From the NCBI RefSeq assembly GCF_002741075.1, contig NZ_CP016634.1, forward strand, positions 4,826,501 through 4,890,500: a DNA stretch of 64,000 bases, read 5' to 3'. This document shows positions 53,531-62,742 of this stretch, piece after piece (position 1 is the stretch's first letter; each line of letters begins with the position of its first letter). The notes beneath the pieces are model-generated. The model did no database searches. It worked only from the letters and a program-made list of their open reading frames with translations, and was not told the origin of the DNA. Made by a program: the position numbers and the translations under genes. The stretch comes from Pseudomonas putida (GTDB lineage: Bacteria > Pseudomonadota > Gammaproteobacteria > Pseudomonadales > Pseudomonadaceae).

Positions 53531-55894
53531 ATGAAGCGCAGCCTGACCCTGCTGGCGGTGGTGATCGCTGCGGCCGTAGGCGCCGGTTACTGGTACGTGG
53601 AGGGCAAGCAACCCCAGCGCGCGGGTGACCTGCCCCTTGCCGGCCTGCAAGCGCCGGTCAGCGTGCGCTACGACGCGCGCGGCGTCCCTCATCTGCAGGC
53701 ACAGAACGAGCCTGACCTGTACCGCGCCCTGGGCTACGTACATGCCCAGGATCGGCTGTTCCAGATGGAGATCCTGCGGCGTCTGGCCCGGGGCGAGCTG
53801 GCCGAAGTGCTGGGCGCTGATCTGCTGCCCACCGACACCTTGTTCCGCAACCTGCGCATCCGCGAGCAGGCCGCACGCATGGCCCAGCGTCAGGATAAGC
53901 AATCTCCGGCCTGGCAAGCGTTGCAGGCCTACCTCGATGGCGTCAACCAATGGCAGGCCAGCCACCCCAAGCCCATTGAGTTCGACCTGCTGGGCATCCC
54001 CCCGCGGCCCTTCACCGCCGAGGACACGCTCAGCATCGCCGGCTACCTGGCCTACAGCTTCGCCGCCGCCTTTCGCACCGAGCCTGCGCTGACCTATGTA
54101 CGCGATCAGCTCGGTCCCCAATACCTGAAGATCTTCGACCTCGACTGGCAACCGGACGGTGCTTTGACCGCGCCCCTGGCCGCCGCTGACTGGCGCAGCC
54201 TGGAACAACTGGCACGCTTGAGCCACGAGGCCCTGGGCGAGGCCGGCATTCCCCAGTTCGAAGGCAGCAACGCCTGGGCCGTGGCCGGCAGCCGTACGCG
54301 CAGCGGTCGTCCATTGCTGGCCGGCGACCCGCACATCGGCTTCGCCGTGCCCTCGGTGTGGTACGAGGCCGAGCTGTCGGCTCCGGGGTTCAACCTGTAC
54401 GGCTATTTCCAGGCGCTCAACCCCTTCGCCCTGCTCGGCCACAACCTCGACTTCGGCTGGAGCCTGACCATGTTCCAGAACGACGACGTGGACCTGATCG
54501 CCGAACAGGTCAACCCGAGCAACACCGAGCAGGTCATGGTCGACGGCACGTGGCAGCCACTGGAAAAGCACGAGGAGCACATTGTCGTCAAAGGCCAGGC
54601 TCCCGCCACCATCACCTTGCGCCGCTCACCCCATGGCCCGATCGTCAACGACGTGCTGGGCGCCACCGCCGGGCCCAGGCCGATTGCCATGTGGTGGGCA
54701 TTCCTTGAGACCGACAATCCCCTGCTCGATGGCTTCTACCAGGTAAACCGCGCCGACACCCTGGGCAAGATGCGCGAAGCGGCCGCGAAGATCCACGCTC
54801 CCGGCCTGAACCTGGTCTGGGCCAATGCCCGTGGCGATATCGGTTGGTGGGCCGCGGCGCAATTGCCGATCCGCCCGGATGGCGTCAATCCGTCGTTCAT
54901 TCTCGATGGCAGCACGTCCCAGGCCGACAAACCCGGCTTCTACCCGTTCAGCGTGAACCCGCAGCAGGAGAACCCCGCCAGCGGCTACATCGTTTCGGCC
55001 AACTTCCAGCCGCCGGCCGTCGTGCCGGTCCCGGGCTACTACAACCTGGCCGACCGTGGCCGCCAGCTCGACCGACACCTGGCTGACCCAGACATCCAGT
55101 GGGACACCCAGAACAGCCAAGCGCTGCAGCTCGACACCGCCACCGACTACGGCCCGCGCACCTTGGCGCCTCTGCTGGGGGCGCTGCGCACCATTGCCCA
55201 AGGTGATGAAGAAAAGGAGTTGGTGGAGCAACTGGCCGCCTGGCGGGGCGACTACCCCCTGGATTCGACCAATGCGACCCTGTTCAACCAGTTCCTGTAT
55301 GAACTGGCCTTCGCGGCCCTGCACGACGAACTGGGCGACACCTGGTTCCCGGTCTTGATCAGCACCCGTGTCATCGACGCAGCCCTGCCGCGCCTGGCAG
55401 CCGACCCCAGCTCCGTGTGGTGGAACCTGCGCGGCGCCAGCGAACGCACCGACCGCACGGCCATCGTGAAGCTGGCCTGGCAACGCAGCCTGGCGCACCT
55501 GCGCGAAACCTTTGGCCAAGACCCGGCCCGCCGGCAATGGGGCAAGGCGCACACGCTGACCCACAACCATCCGCTAGGGGCGAAGAAACCGCTGAACCTG
55601 CTGTTCAATGTCGGCCCCTTCGCCGCGCCCGGCACCCATGAAGTCCCCAACAACCTCTCGGCAAAGATCGGCCCGGCCCCCTGGGCGGTCAACTACGGCC
55701 CCTCCACACGGCGCCTGATCGACTTCGCCGACCCGGCTGCGGCGCTGACCATCAACCCTGTGGGCCAGAGCGGCGTGCTGTTCGACCGCCACTATGGCGA
55801 TCAGGCCGAGGACTACATCAACGGGCGTTACCAAAAGGCGCAGATGGGGGTGATTCCGGCCCAGAGCACCTTGCGCCTGATGCCTGTACAGTGA
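53531..55894 (+). CDS. Penicillin acylase-family Ntn hydrolase
   Basis: This 787-residue exported precursor has an N-terminal signal or anchor ([21 protein letters not shown]), then GYVHAQDRLFQMEILRRLARG in the alpha subunit. The probable autocleavage point is FEG-SNAWAVAGSRT, where the Ser would be the N-terminal nucleophile of the beta subunit. Conserved beta-chain parts follow (GDPHIGFAVPSVWYEAEL, HGPIVNDV). Relatives cleave beta-lactam side chains or acyl-homoserine lactones. It could be an AHL acylase, but it does not obviously match PvdQ or QuiP, so the substrate is open. Confidence 0.85.
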   Translation: MKRSLTLLAVVIAAAVGAGYWYVEGKQPQRAGDLPLAGLQAPVSVRYDARGVPHLQAQNEPDLYRALGYVHAQDRLFQMEILRRLARGELAEVLGADLLPTDTLFRNLRIREQAARMAQRQDKQSPAWQALQAYLDGVNQWQASHPKPIEFDLLGIPPRPFTAEDTLSIAGYLAYSFAAAFRTEPALTYVRDQLGPQYLKIFDLDWQPDGALTAPLAAADWRSLEQLARLSHEALGEAGIPQFEGSNAWAVAGSRTRSGRPLLAGDPHIGFAVPSVWYEAELSAPGFNLYGYFQALNPFALLGHNLDFGWSLTMFQNDDVDLIAEQVNPSNTEQVMVDGTWQPLEKHEEHIVVKGQAPATITLRRSPHGPIVNDVLGATAGPRPIAMWWAFLETDNPLLDGFYQVNRADTLGKMREAAAKIHAPGLNLVWANARGDIGWWAAAQLPIRPDGVNPSFILDGSTSQADKPGFYPFSVNPQQENPASGYIVSANFQPPAVVPVPGYYNLADRGRQLDRHLADPDIQWDTQNSQALQLDTATDYGPRTLAPLLGALRTIAQGDEEKELVEQLAAWRGDYPLDSTNATLFNQFLYELAFAALHDELGDTWFPVLISTRVIDAALPRLAADPSSVWWNLRGASERTDRTAIVKLAWQRSLAHLRETFGQDPARRQWGKAHTLTHNHPLGAKKPLNLLFNVGPFAAPGTHEVPNNLSAKIGPAPWAVNYGPSTRRLIDFADPAAALTINPVGQSGVLFDRHYGDQAEDYINGRYQKAQMGVIPAQSTLRLMPVQ

Positions 55895-55922
55895 CCCGCC
55901 AACCACCTTCCAGAGGATCGCG

Positions 55923-56741
55923 ATGCACAAGCACTTCGTTGAAATCGACGGCGCCCGCATGAGCTATGTCGACCAAGGCCAGGGGTTCCCTGTGCTGCTG
56001 GGCCACAGCTACCTGTGGACGGCGTCCATGTGGCAACCACAGGTCGACGCGCTGTCGAAACACTACCGGGTCATCGTGCCCGAGCTCTGGGGCCACGGCG
56101 ACTCCGAGGCGCCACCGTCCAACACCACCGACATGAGCGCGGTGGCCCGCCAGCATCTGGCATTGCTCGATGCGCTGGATATCCCGAAATGTCACCTGAT
56201 CGGCCTGTCGGTCGGCGGCATGTGGGGCGCGCAGCTGGCTATCGAGCATCCCCAACGCATTGATCGCCTGGTGTTGATGGACACCTACCTGGGCGCCGAG
56301 CCGGATGCCACTCGCCTCAAGTACTTCGCCCTGCTCGATGCCGCCAGCGCCGCTGGCACCTTCAGCGATGCCTTGCTCGATATCGTCGTGCCGATCTTCT
56401 TCCATGCCGGCGGCCAGACGGTACCTGAGATCCGTGAACAGTTCCGCGCCCAACTCAAGGCCAGCAGCGCTCAAACGATCCGGGAATGCCTCGACCCGAT
56501 GGGCCGAGTGATCTTCGGCCGACCGGACCTGATGGCACGGCTGGGCGAACTGCCTGGGGAGCGCACCATCGTGCTGTGTGGTGACCAGGACATTCCGCGG
56601 CCACCGGCAGAGTCCAACGAAATGGCCCGGTCGATTGGCTGTCTGGCGGCGCAGATTCCCTGCGCGGGGCACATCTCGAGCCTCGAGAACCCGCAAGTGG
56701 TGAATGAGTTCCTGTTGAACTGGTTGCCGCGTAACAACTGA
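55923..56741 (+). CDS. Alpha/beta-fold hydrolase
   Basis: This 272-residue hydrolase has LLGHSYLWTASMWQPQ (oxyanion strand-loop), WGHGDSEAP, the nucleophile elbow GLSVGGMWGAQLAIEHP, an acid in CGDQDIPRPP and His in GHISSLENP. This is the classic haloperoxidase/PcaD-like core. It is 28 nt after the acylase gene on the same strand with AGAGGA upstream, so they may be co-transcribed. Substrate unknown. Confidence 0.85.
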   Translation: MHKHFVEIDGARMSYVDQGQGFPVLLGHSYLWTASMWQPQVDALSKHYRVIVPELWGHGDSEAPPSNTTDMSAVARQHLALLDALDIPKCHLIGLSVGGMWGAQLAIEHPQRIDRLVLMDTYLGAEPDATRLKYFALLDAASAAGTFSDALLDIVVPIFFHAGGQTVPEIREQFRAQLKASSAQTIRECLDPMGRVIFGRPDLMARLGELPGERTIVLCGDQDIPRPPAESNEMARSIGCLAAQIPCAGHISSLENPQVVNEFLLNWLPRNN

Positions 56742-56932
56742 AATCGCCGGGGCTTTCGCGGGTGAACCCGCTCCCACTGGTACCGCGACATTCTCCAGCT
56801 TGGCGCGGTACCCTTGGGGGATGCTCTGGGGCTGAACACGTCGTGGGCTGACTCAAAAATTTCGTCCTGACCTGGGATCTTTCCTGTGGATGCCCTCTCA
56901 AAGAGCATTCAGACAGCCTTCAGGACACCCCA

Positions 56933-57019
56933 ATGAACAGCGCCTGCCCACCCATTTCGAACGAGCAACTCCAATGGCTCCTGGCCTTGCGTCGGGCGCT
57001 GGCCAAATCGGCGGCATAA
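56933..57019 (+). CDS. Possible 28-residue small protein
   Basis: An ATG at 56933 with AGGA 8 nt upstream opens a short frame (starting MNSACPPISNEQLQWLLALR and ending in RALAKSAA) that stops right before a terminator-like hairpin. The peptide would be an amphipathic helix with basic end. Ribosome site, size and terminator look gene-like, but length is too short for a firm call. Confidence 0.35.
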   Translation: MNSACPPISNEQLQWLLALRRALAKSAA

Positions 57020-57022
57020 ACG

Positions 57023-57052
57023 AAAACGCCGACGCAAATGCGTCGGCGTTTT
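57023..57052. terminator. Bidirectional intrinsic terminator
   Basis: AAAACGCCGACGC-AAAT-GCGTCGGCGTTTT is a 13-bp perfect stem with A- and T-runs at its ends, 19 nt from the stop of the metQ-like gene on the minus strand and 3 nt after the stop of the small plus-strand frame. Confidence 0.88.
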
Positions 57053-57070
57053 GTCTTTCAGGCGTAGCGA

Positions 57071-57856
57071 TCAGAACGCTGGCAGCACCGCACCGCTGTA
57101 CTTCTTGGCGATGAATGCCTTCACCTCTGGGCTGGTCAGGGCCTTGGCCAGTTTCTGGATGGCCTCGCTGTCCTTGTTGTCCGGGCGGGCAACCAGGAAG
57201 TTCACGTAAGGCGAGTCGCTGCCTTCGATCACCAGGGCGTCCTTGGCGGGGTTCAGACCGGCTTCCAGGGCGTAGTTGGTGTTGATCATGTCCAGATCGA
57301 CCTGGTCGAGCACGCGCGGCAGCATGGCCGATTCCAGCTCGCGGAACTTGAGGTTTTTAGGGTTCTCGGCGATGTCCTTGGGCGTGGCCAGGGCATTTTT
57401 GGGATCTTTCAGCGTGATCAGCCCAGCCTTCTGCAGCAGAAGCAGCGCACGGCCGCTGTTGCTGCCTTCGTTGGGGATGGCGACGGTGGCGCCGTCCTTG
57501 AGCTCAGCCAGGCTCTTGACCTTCTTGGAGTAGCCACCGAACGGCTCTACGTGCACGCCGATCACGGTTTCCAGGTGGGTGCCCTTGCCTTCGTTGAAAT
57601 TCTTCAGGTACGGCAGGGTCTGGAAGTAGTTGGCATCCAGACGCTTCTGGTCGACCTGCACGTTGGGCTGGACGTAGTCGGTGAAGACTTTGATCTGCAG
57701 GTCCACGCCTTCCTTGGCCAGGGTTGGCTTGATCAGTTCGAGGATCTCGGCGTGGGGCACAGGGGTGGCGGCTACGACCAGTTTTTCGGCGGCGTTGGCG
57801 AAACCGGTAATCGACAGGGCGGCAGCCAGGGCAGCGGTCAGCAAAGTCTTTTTCAT
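57071..57856 (-). CDS. metQ: MetQ/NlpA-family substrate-binding protein
   Basis: This 261-residue NlpA-type binding protein has a signal peptide (KKTLLTAALAAALSITGFANA) without a lipobox cysteine, then KLVVAATPVPHAEILELIKP, and the family pattern KVFTDYVQPNVQVDQKRLDANYFQ. MetQ proteins bind methionine or related sulfur compounds. There are no metN/metI genes nearby, so it must share another transporter. It lies among sulfur-acquisition genes with an A+T-rich upstream region (57957-58010), which suggests CysB or sulfur-starvation control. The ATG at 57856 gives the signal peptide. Confidence 0.8.
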   Translation of the reverse strand: MKKTLLTAALAAALSITGFANAAEKLVVAATPVPHAEILELIKPTLAKEGVDLQIKVFTDYVQPNVQVDQKRLDANYFQTLPYLKNFNEGKGTHLETVIGVHVEPFGGYSKKVKSLAELKDGATVAIPNEGSNSGRALLLLQKAGLITLKDPKNALATPKDIAENPKNLKFRELESAMLPRVLDQVDLDMINTNYALEAGLNPAKDALVIEGSDSPYVNFLVARPDNKDSEAIQKLAKALTSPEVKAFIAKKYSGAVLPAF

Positions 57857-58050
57857 GGTGATCCTTGTTATCAAGCTGGAGCCATCGAGGATGGCGAAGT
57901 CGGTGCCCACCCATCTATCGGGGGCGTGAAGCGGACGATACCGGGAATTTTTATTCCGTAACAATATCTTTTACTTATCCGCTTATAACTAAACAAATTG
58001 CCATTACCCCGATTGCTTCTGACCCAGGATGCCCCGCTCTGGCGCAAGGT

Positions 58051-58986
58051 TCAGCCGAGGCTGGCCAAGGTCGACGCCAGCAACTGGCGCAGTGCCGCCT
58101 GGGTGTGAGGCTCACGGCTCTGGCCCAGTTGCGTCAGTTGACGCGCCAGGTTGGCCAGGGGCGTGGCATCGGGCAGGTCCAGATGTTGCGGAAGGATTTC
58201 TCCTGCATCGCTCACCAACAAGGCAAAGTGGATGACGTTTTCCAGCTCGCGAGTATTGCCGGGCCAGGCATGGGCCTCCAGGGCCTGCTGGGCAGCTTCG
58301 CTGATCAGCGGCACGGGGCGCCCCAGACGCCCGCTATAGATGCCGACGAAGTACTCGGCCAGCGGCAGGATGTCCCCGACCCGCTCGCGCAACGCCGGCA
58401 GCGCCAGCTGACCTTCGCGCAGGTAGAGGTAGAGTCGCTCGTCGAAACGCCCGGCCCGCACGGCCTGAGCCAGATCGATGCTGGACGCCGCCACCAGGCG
58501 CACATCCACCGCTTGCGGCCGCTGGGCGCCAACTCGGGTGACCTCGCGGTTCTCCAGTGCCGCCAGCAGTTTGCCCTGGATCGCCAACGGCAGGTCGGCG
58601 ATCTCATCCAGGTACAACGTGCCGCCATTGGCCGAGCCGAACCACCCCGCTCGCCCGCCGGCGGTACCTCCCTGGGCACCGGCGCTGTAGCCGAACAGTT
58701 CGGCATCGGCATAGGTCGGGCTGATGGCCGCGCAACTCACCGAAACGAACAGTCCGCTGCGGTCACTGGCACGATGGACCTGACGGGCCAACAGCTCCTT
58801 GCCGGTGCCGGTCTCGCCGCGGATCAGCACCGGCACCGGTTGCGGCGCCAGGCGCTCCAAAGCATCGCGCAGCTGTTGCGAACGGGGGTCGATGAACACC
58901 AGCGCCTTGGCGCGGATGCTCAATGGGCTCTTGTCTTGCTCGGGAAAGGTCAGCAATGGCTGACCGAAGGTGGTGTGAATAGTCAT
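58051..58986 (-). CDS. Sigma-54 activator-like AAA+ protein with altered GAFTGA loop
   Basis: This 311-residue protein has only the AAA+ domain of sigma-54 activators: Walker A RGETGTGKELLARQVH, Walker B GGTLYLDEIADLP, an LRERVGDILPL sensor region and HAWPGNTRELENV. Where active proteins read GAFTGA it reads FGYSAGAQGGTAGGR, losing the F-T that touch sigma-54. No N-terminal regulatory domain and no clear Fis-type HTH at the C terminus are visible. It sits upstream of the metQ-like gene in a sulfur region, recalling SfnR-type regulators, though the altered loop makes normal activation doubtful. Confidence 0.75.
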   Translation of the reverse strand: MTIHTTFGQPLLTFPEQDKSPLSIRAKALVFIDPRSQQLRDALERLAPQPVPVLIRGETGTGKELLARQVHRASDRSGLFVSVSCAAISPTYADAELFGYSAGAQGGTAGGRAGWFGSANGGTLYLDEIADLPLAIQGKLLAALENREVTRVGAQRPQAVDVRLVAASSIDLAQAVRAGRFDERLYLYLREGQLALPALRERVGDILPLAEYFVGIYSGRLGRPVPLISEAAQQALEAHAWPGNTRELENVIHFALLVSDAGEILPQHLDLPDATPLANLARQLTQLGQSREPHTQAALRQLLASTLASLG

Positions 58987-59049
58987 GACGCGCTCCCGCC
59001 CGAGGCCGTCGCCGGCCGGGCGTCTAGGTGGACGTGAACGGTTCGCGGA

Positions 59050-59631
59050 TCAGGCGCGGCGCAGGGCCCGCTGCTCGATCCGGCCTTGCAGGCGATAGAG
59101 GTAGGCGAAACCTTGCTCCCAACGCTCATGGCCGGACTTGACGTTGATGTGCCCGGCGTTGGCCAGCAGCCCCACCTCGGCGCCCCAGGCCCGTGCCAAG
59201 TGCAGGGCGCGCGGCACGCTCACGGCCGAGTCGTTGTCCGAGCTGACCACCTGACTGGGGAATGGCAACGGCTGCAACGGAATCGGCGCGAAATTGCGCA
59301 GCGCTGCCGAGCACGTGGGCCGCTCGACATCCGCCGGTGCCACCAGCAACGCCCCACGCACCTGGCGCAGCAAGGCCGGGCGGGCCTGGGCAGCCCAATG
59401 GGCGACGGTGATGCAACCCAGACTGTGGGCGATCAGGATCACCGGCGAACGTTCGGCGGCGACCGCCTGCTCCAGTGCCTGGACCCAGTCGCGCCGCTGC
59501 GGTGTGAGCCAGTCGCGCTGCTCGACCCGGACGCTGTTGGGCAGGCTGCGCTGCCAGTGACTTTGCCAATGATTGTCTGGCGATCCTTGCCAGCCCGGCA
59601 CAATCAGGTAACGGATCGACTCATTGCGCAT
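59050..59631 (-). CDS. RBBP9/YdeN-family serine hydrolase-like protein
   Basis: This 193-residue protein has LIVPGWQGSPDNHWQSHWQ (family start), the nucleophile elbow IAHSLGCITVAHWAA, an acid in SSDNDSAV and a histidine in ANAGHINVKSGHERWEQG near the C terminus. The length matches RBBP9-type hydrolases. A very A+T-rich upstream sequence around 59685-59722 (GTTATATACG, ATTTACTTATAACC) resembles that before the metQ-like gene, so common sulfur control is plausible. Substrate unknown. Confidence 0.83.
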   Translation of the reverse strand: MRNESIRYLIVPGWQGSPDNHWQSHWQRSLPNSVRVEQRDWLTPQRRDWVQALEQAVAAERSPVILIAHSLGCITVAHWAAQARPALLRQVRGALLVAPADVERPTCSAALRNFAPIPLQPLPFPSQVVSSDNDSAVSVPRALHLARAWGAEVGLLANAGHINVKSGHERWEQGFAYLYRLQGRIEQRALRRA

Positions 59632-59944
59632 GGGGACGCCTCCTGGAAGTTTGCGTGCTTGGGGTGAAGTATCCGGGAGGCAGTTATATACGTAAAGGAA
59701 TAAGAGGCTATTTACTTATAACCTGACCATCGATTTCTGTGGGGCGCAGCCTTGCTCTGTGAAGGGCCAAGCGCACCGCAGACGGGATTCGGGCCGCTGC
59801 GCGGCCCTTCGCGGGACAAGCCCGCCCCTACAAGGGAAGGTGATAGGCAAAAAAAGGGCCATCCCCTGCCAAGGAAAATGGCCCCTGAAGCACTTGCCTG
59901 AAGGTCAGCGCGCGGTCTGCACAATCGCTGCAGGCGCGCGAGGG
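59632..59944. other. Gap with A+T-rich promoter, REP element and terminator
   Basis: The 313-nt gap holds an A+T-rich block at about 59685-59722, likely the hydrolase promoter, then a G+C-rich REP-like stretch (59790-59832, GCTGCGCGGCCC and TTCGCGGGACAAGCCCGCC) and the terminator of the cys operon. I see no gene in it. Confidence 0.6.
59849..59884 (-). terminator. Intrinsic terminator of the cysT-cysW-cysA operon
   Basis: Read on the minus strand, GGGCCAT and ATGGCCC arms around a 15-nt loop are followed by a seven-T run (the A-run at 59849-59855). It lies 60 nt after the cysA stop. Confidence 0.85.
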
Positions 59945-60934
59945 TCAGATATCCGCCACCTTCTGCCAGACTTTCGGCCGGAAGAACAACGTCTCCCCGC
60001 GCGCCAGCCCCGACAGACTGTCATGGTCCTTGACCACCTCCGCCTCAATCAACTCGCTCTGCCCTGGCACCTTCAGGGTCACGCGCGTGGTCGCGCCCAA
60101 TGGCCGGATATCACGAACCTCGGCCGCTTGGTGGCCTTCGGTCTCATGACGCGACAAGGACACTTCATGCGGGCGGAACAGCACATGCTGCCCCTCGCTC
60201 AGGCTCAGGCGGTTGGAGTCGCCCAGGAAGTGGTAGACGAAGTCGTTGGCGGGGTTTTCATACACTTCGCCCGGCGAGCCGATCTGCTCGATCACGCCCT
60301 TGTTCATCACCACGATGCGATCGGCCACTTCCATGGCCTCTTCCTGGTCGTGGGTCACGAACACCGAGGTCAGGTTGATGTCCTCGTGCAGGCGGGCCAG
60401 CCAGCGGCGCAGCTCCTTGCGCACCTTGGCGTCCAGCGCGCCGAAGGGCTCGTCGAGCAACAACACCTTGGGTTCCACCGCCAGGGCACGGGCCAGGGCG
60501 ATACGCTGACGCTGGCCGCCTGACAGCTGTTCGGGGTAGCGGTCGGACAGCCAGTCGAGCTGCACCATGTTCAGCAACTCATGCACTTTTTCGGCGATCT
60601 TGCTCTCGCTCGGACGCTCCCCCTTGGGCTTCATGCGAAGGCCAAAGGCGACGTTGTCGAACACGCTCATGTGGCGGAACAGCGCGTAGTGCTGGAACAC
60701 GAAACCGACGTTGCGATCACGCACGTCGTGGCCAGACACGTCCTCGCCGTGGAACACGATATTGCCCTGATCCGGGGTTTCCAGGCCAGCGATGATGCGC
60801 AGCAGGGTGGTCTTGCCGCAGCCGGACGGGCCCAGCAGGGCCACCAGCTCACCGCTGTTGATATCCAGGTTGATGTTGTCCAGGGCCTGGAAGGCGTTGA
60901 AACGCTTGCTGACGTTACGAACTTCGATCGACAT
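59945..60934 (-). CDS. cysA: Sulfate/thiosulfate ABC transporter ATPase
   Basis: This 329-residue ATPase has Walker [14 protein letters not shown], signature [15 protein letters not shown], Walker [12 protein letters not shown] and the H-loop FVTHDQEEA. The N terminus [19 protein letters not shown] and the HFLGDSNRL linker are typical of CysA, and the neighbours cysW and cysT confirm the identity. The C-terminal TOBE-like part would carry regulation. The start is 3 nt after the cysW stop. Confidence 0.95.
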   Translation of the reverse strand: MSIEVRNVSKRFNAFQALDNINLDINSGELVALLGPSGCGKTTLLRIIAGLETPDQGNIVFHGEDVSGHDVRDRNVGFVFQHYALFRHMSVFDNVAFGLRMKPKGERPSESKIAEKVHELLNMVQLDWLSDRYPEQLSGGQRQRIALARALAVEPKVLLLDEPFGALDAKVRKELRRWLARLHEDINLTSVFVTHDQEEAMEVADRIVVMNKGVIEQIGSPGEVYENPANDFVYHFLGDSNRLSLSEGQHVLFRPHEVSLSRHETEGHQAAEVRDIRPLGATTRVTLKVPGQSELIEAEVVKDHDSLSGLARGETLFFRPKVWQKVADI

Positions 60935-60937
60935 GAA

Positions 60938-61810
60938 TCATTCCTCCGCGGCGCTGTGGCGCAGGCGGTTAATACGGTTCTCGCTCCACTGCTTGAGCAG
61001 CAGGATGAAGAGCGCCAGGATCAGCAGCAGGCTGGCTACGCTGAAGGCCGCGACGTGGTTGTACTCGTTGTAGAGGATCTCCACGTGCAGCGGCAAGGTG
61101 TTGGTGACGCCGCGGATATGCCCGGACACCACCGACACGGCGCCGAACTCACCCATGGCCCGCGCGGTGCACAGCACCACGCCGTAGATCAGGCCCCATT
61201 TGATGTTCGGCAGGGTCACGTGCCAGAACATCTGCCAGCCGTTGGCGCCGAGCAGACGGGCGGCCTCCTCCTCCTGGGTGCCCTGCTCCTGCATCAGCGG
61301 GATCAGTTCACGGGCCACGAAGGGCACGGTGACGAAGATGGTCGCCAGCACGATGCCCGGCAGGGCGAATACGATCTGGATGTCGTGGTCCTGCAGCCAG
61401 GGGCCGAACAGGCCCTGGGCACCGAACATCAACACGTAGACCAGGCCCGCGATCACCGGCGAGACCGAGAACGGCAGGTCGATCAGGGTCACCAGCACGC
61501 TCTTGCCGCGGAAGGTGTACTTGCTCACGCACCAGGCGGCGCTGACGCCGAACACCAGGTTCAGCGGCACCGAGATGACCACGGCAAGCAGGGTGAGCTT
61601 AAGGGCCGACAAGGCGTCAGGCTCGAAGATGGCCTCGAAGAAAGTGCCGAAGCCGTTCTTCAGGGCCTGGGACACCACGATGAACAGCGGCAGCAACAGG
61701 AACAGCGCGAACACCAGCCAGGCCAGGCCGATCAGCACACGTCGCGAAGTCGCGCTGCCACGACGGGCGGCGTTGGCGGCAGCCGCTGCGCCAAGGGATG
61801 ACGAAGACAT
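60938..61810 (-). CDS. cysW: Sulfate ABC transporter permease CysW
   Basis: This 290-residue protein has six hydrophobic segments and the EAA-type motif [20 protein letters not shown], plus [17 protein letters not shown], a signature of CysW. It forms the membrane channel with CysT. The cysT gene ends 13 nt upstream. Confidence 0.95.
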   Translation of the reverse strand: MSSSSLGAAAAANAARRGSATSRRVLIGLAWLVFALFLLLPLFIVVSQALKNGFGTFFEAIFEPDALSALKLTLLAVVISVPLNLVFGVSAAWCVSKYTFRGKSVLVTLIDLPFSVSPVIAGLVYVLMFGAQGLFGPWLQDHDIQIVFALPGIVLATIFVTVPFVARELIPLMQEQGTQEEEAARLLGANGWQMFWHVTLPNIKWGLIYGVVLCTARAMGEFGAVSVVSGHIRGVTNTLPLHVEILYNEYNHVAAFSVASLLLILALFILLLKQWSENRINRLRHSAAEE

Positions 61811-61823
61811 TACCGGGCCTCCT

Positions 61824-62642
61824 TCAAGGGGTTTCGATGCGCCGCTGCAACAGGTTGATCAGCAGCAGCAGGATGAAGGAAACCACCAGCATCAGCACGC
61901 CAATGGCGGTGGCCCCGGTGTAGTCGTATTGGTCGAGCTTGACCATGATCAGCAGCGGCAGGATCTCGGTCTTCATCGGCATGTTACCGGCGATGAAGAT
62001 CACCGAGCCGTACTCGCCCACGCCTCGGGCGAACGCCAGGGCGAAGCCGGTCAGCCAGGCCGGCAGCAACGCCGGCGCCAGCACGTGGCGGAACACCTGC
62101 AGCGGCTTGGCGCCCAGGCAGGCGGCGGCCTCTTCGACTTCACGCGGGATGTCGGCCAACACCGGCTGCACCGTGCGCACCACGAACGGCAGGGTGACGA
62201 AGGTAAGCGCCAGGGTGATGCCCAACGGGGTGTAGGCGATCTTCAGGCCCAGGTCGGTGGCGAACTGACCGACCCAGCCAGCCGGGGCGTACAGCGCGGT
62301 CAGGGCGATACCAGCCACGGCGGTGGGCAGGGCAAAGGGCAGGTCGATCATCGCGTCGATGATCTTGCGCCCAGGGAAGCTATAGCGCACCAGCACCCAG
62401 GCCAGCAGGGTGCCGATCACACCGTTGATGAGGGCGGCGAACAGGGCAGTGCCGAAACTCAGCTTCAGCGCAGCCAGAACCCGAGGCGCACTGACGATGC
62501 TCCAGAACTGCTCCCAGGTGAGCTGCGCCGCATGCACGAACATGGCGGCCAGTGGTATGAGCACAATCAAGCTGAGGTACACCAAGGTGTAGCCCAGAGT
62601 CAGCCCGAAGCCGGGTATGACGGGGGAAATACGACGCGACAT
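61824..62642 (-). CDS. cysT: Sulfate ABC transporter permease CysT
   Basis: This 272-residue protein has six membrane segments, the EAA motif [20 protein letters not shown] and [19 protein letters not shown], matching CysT (CysU). It pairs with CysW. It follows sbp by 100 nt that contain two palindromes. Confidence 0.95.
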   Translation of the reverse strand: MSRRISPVIPGFGLTLGYTLVYLSLIVLIPLAAMFVHAAQLTWEQFWSIVSAPRVLAALKLSFGTALFAALINGVIGTLLAWVLVRYSFPGRKIIDAMIDLPFALPTAVAGIALTALYAPAGWVGQFATDLGLKIAYTPLGITLALTFVTLPFVVRTVQPVLADIPREVEEAAACLGAKPLQVFRHVLAPALLPAWLTGFALAFARGVGEYGSVIFIAGNMPMKTEILPLLIMVKLDQYDYTGATAIGVLMLVVSFILLLLINLLQRRIETP

Positions 62643-62666
62643 AAAGGTCCCTGGTTGAACGCACGA

Positions 62667-62727
62667 AGCCCGAGAGCGCTCTCGGGCTGGTGCAGGCTTC
62701 TGAATCCTGGGGCCGCTGTGCGGCCCC
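62667..62727 (-). promoter_or_regulatory. Two palindromes between sbp and cysT
   Basis: A perfect 22-bp inverted repeat (arms AGCCCGAGAGC/GCTCTCGGGCT, 62667-62688) and a second hairpin GGGGCCGC-TGT-GCGGCCCC (62709-62727) fill the gap after sbp. Such stable hairpins usually protect the 3' end of the binding-protein mRNA or cut read-through, so sbp is made in excess over the membrane parts. No T-run is present. Confidence 0.6.
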
Positions 62728-62742
62728 GCTTCTCCCTACCGG

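Larger units (their letters stand above)
56742..57070. other. Gap with REP element and possible small gene
   Basis: This 329-nt stretch starts with a REP copy (56749-56780, TTTCGCGGGTGAACCCGCTCCC), then 150 nt without clear features, then a possible 28-codon gene and a strong hairpin next to the metQ-like gene's stop. I see no RNA gene that I can name. Confidence 0.5.

Noticed and set aside
53444..54580. Upstream extension of the acetyltransferase frame into the acylase gene
   Set aside because: The extension is antisense to the penicillin acylase gene; the real start at 53443 has an AAGGAG site.
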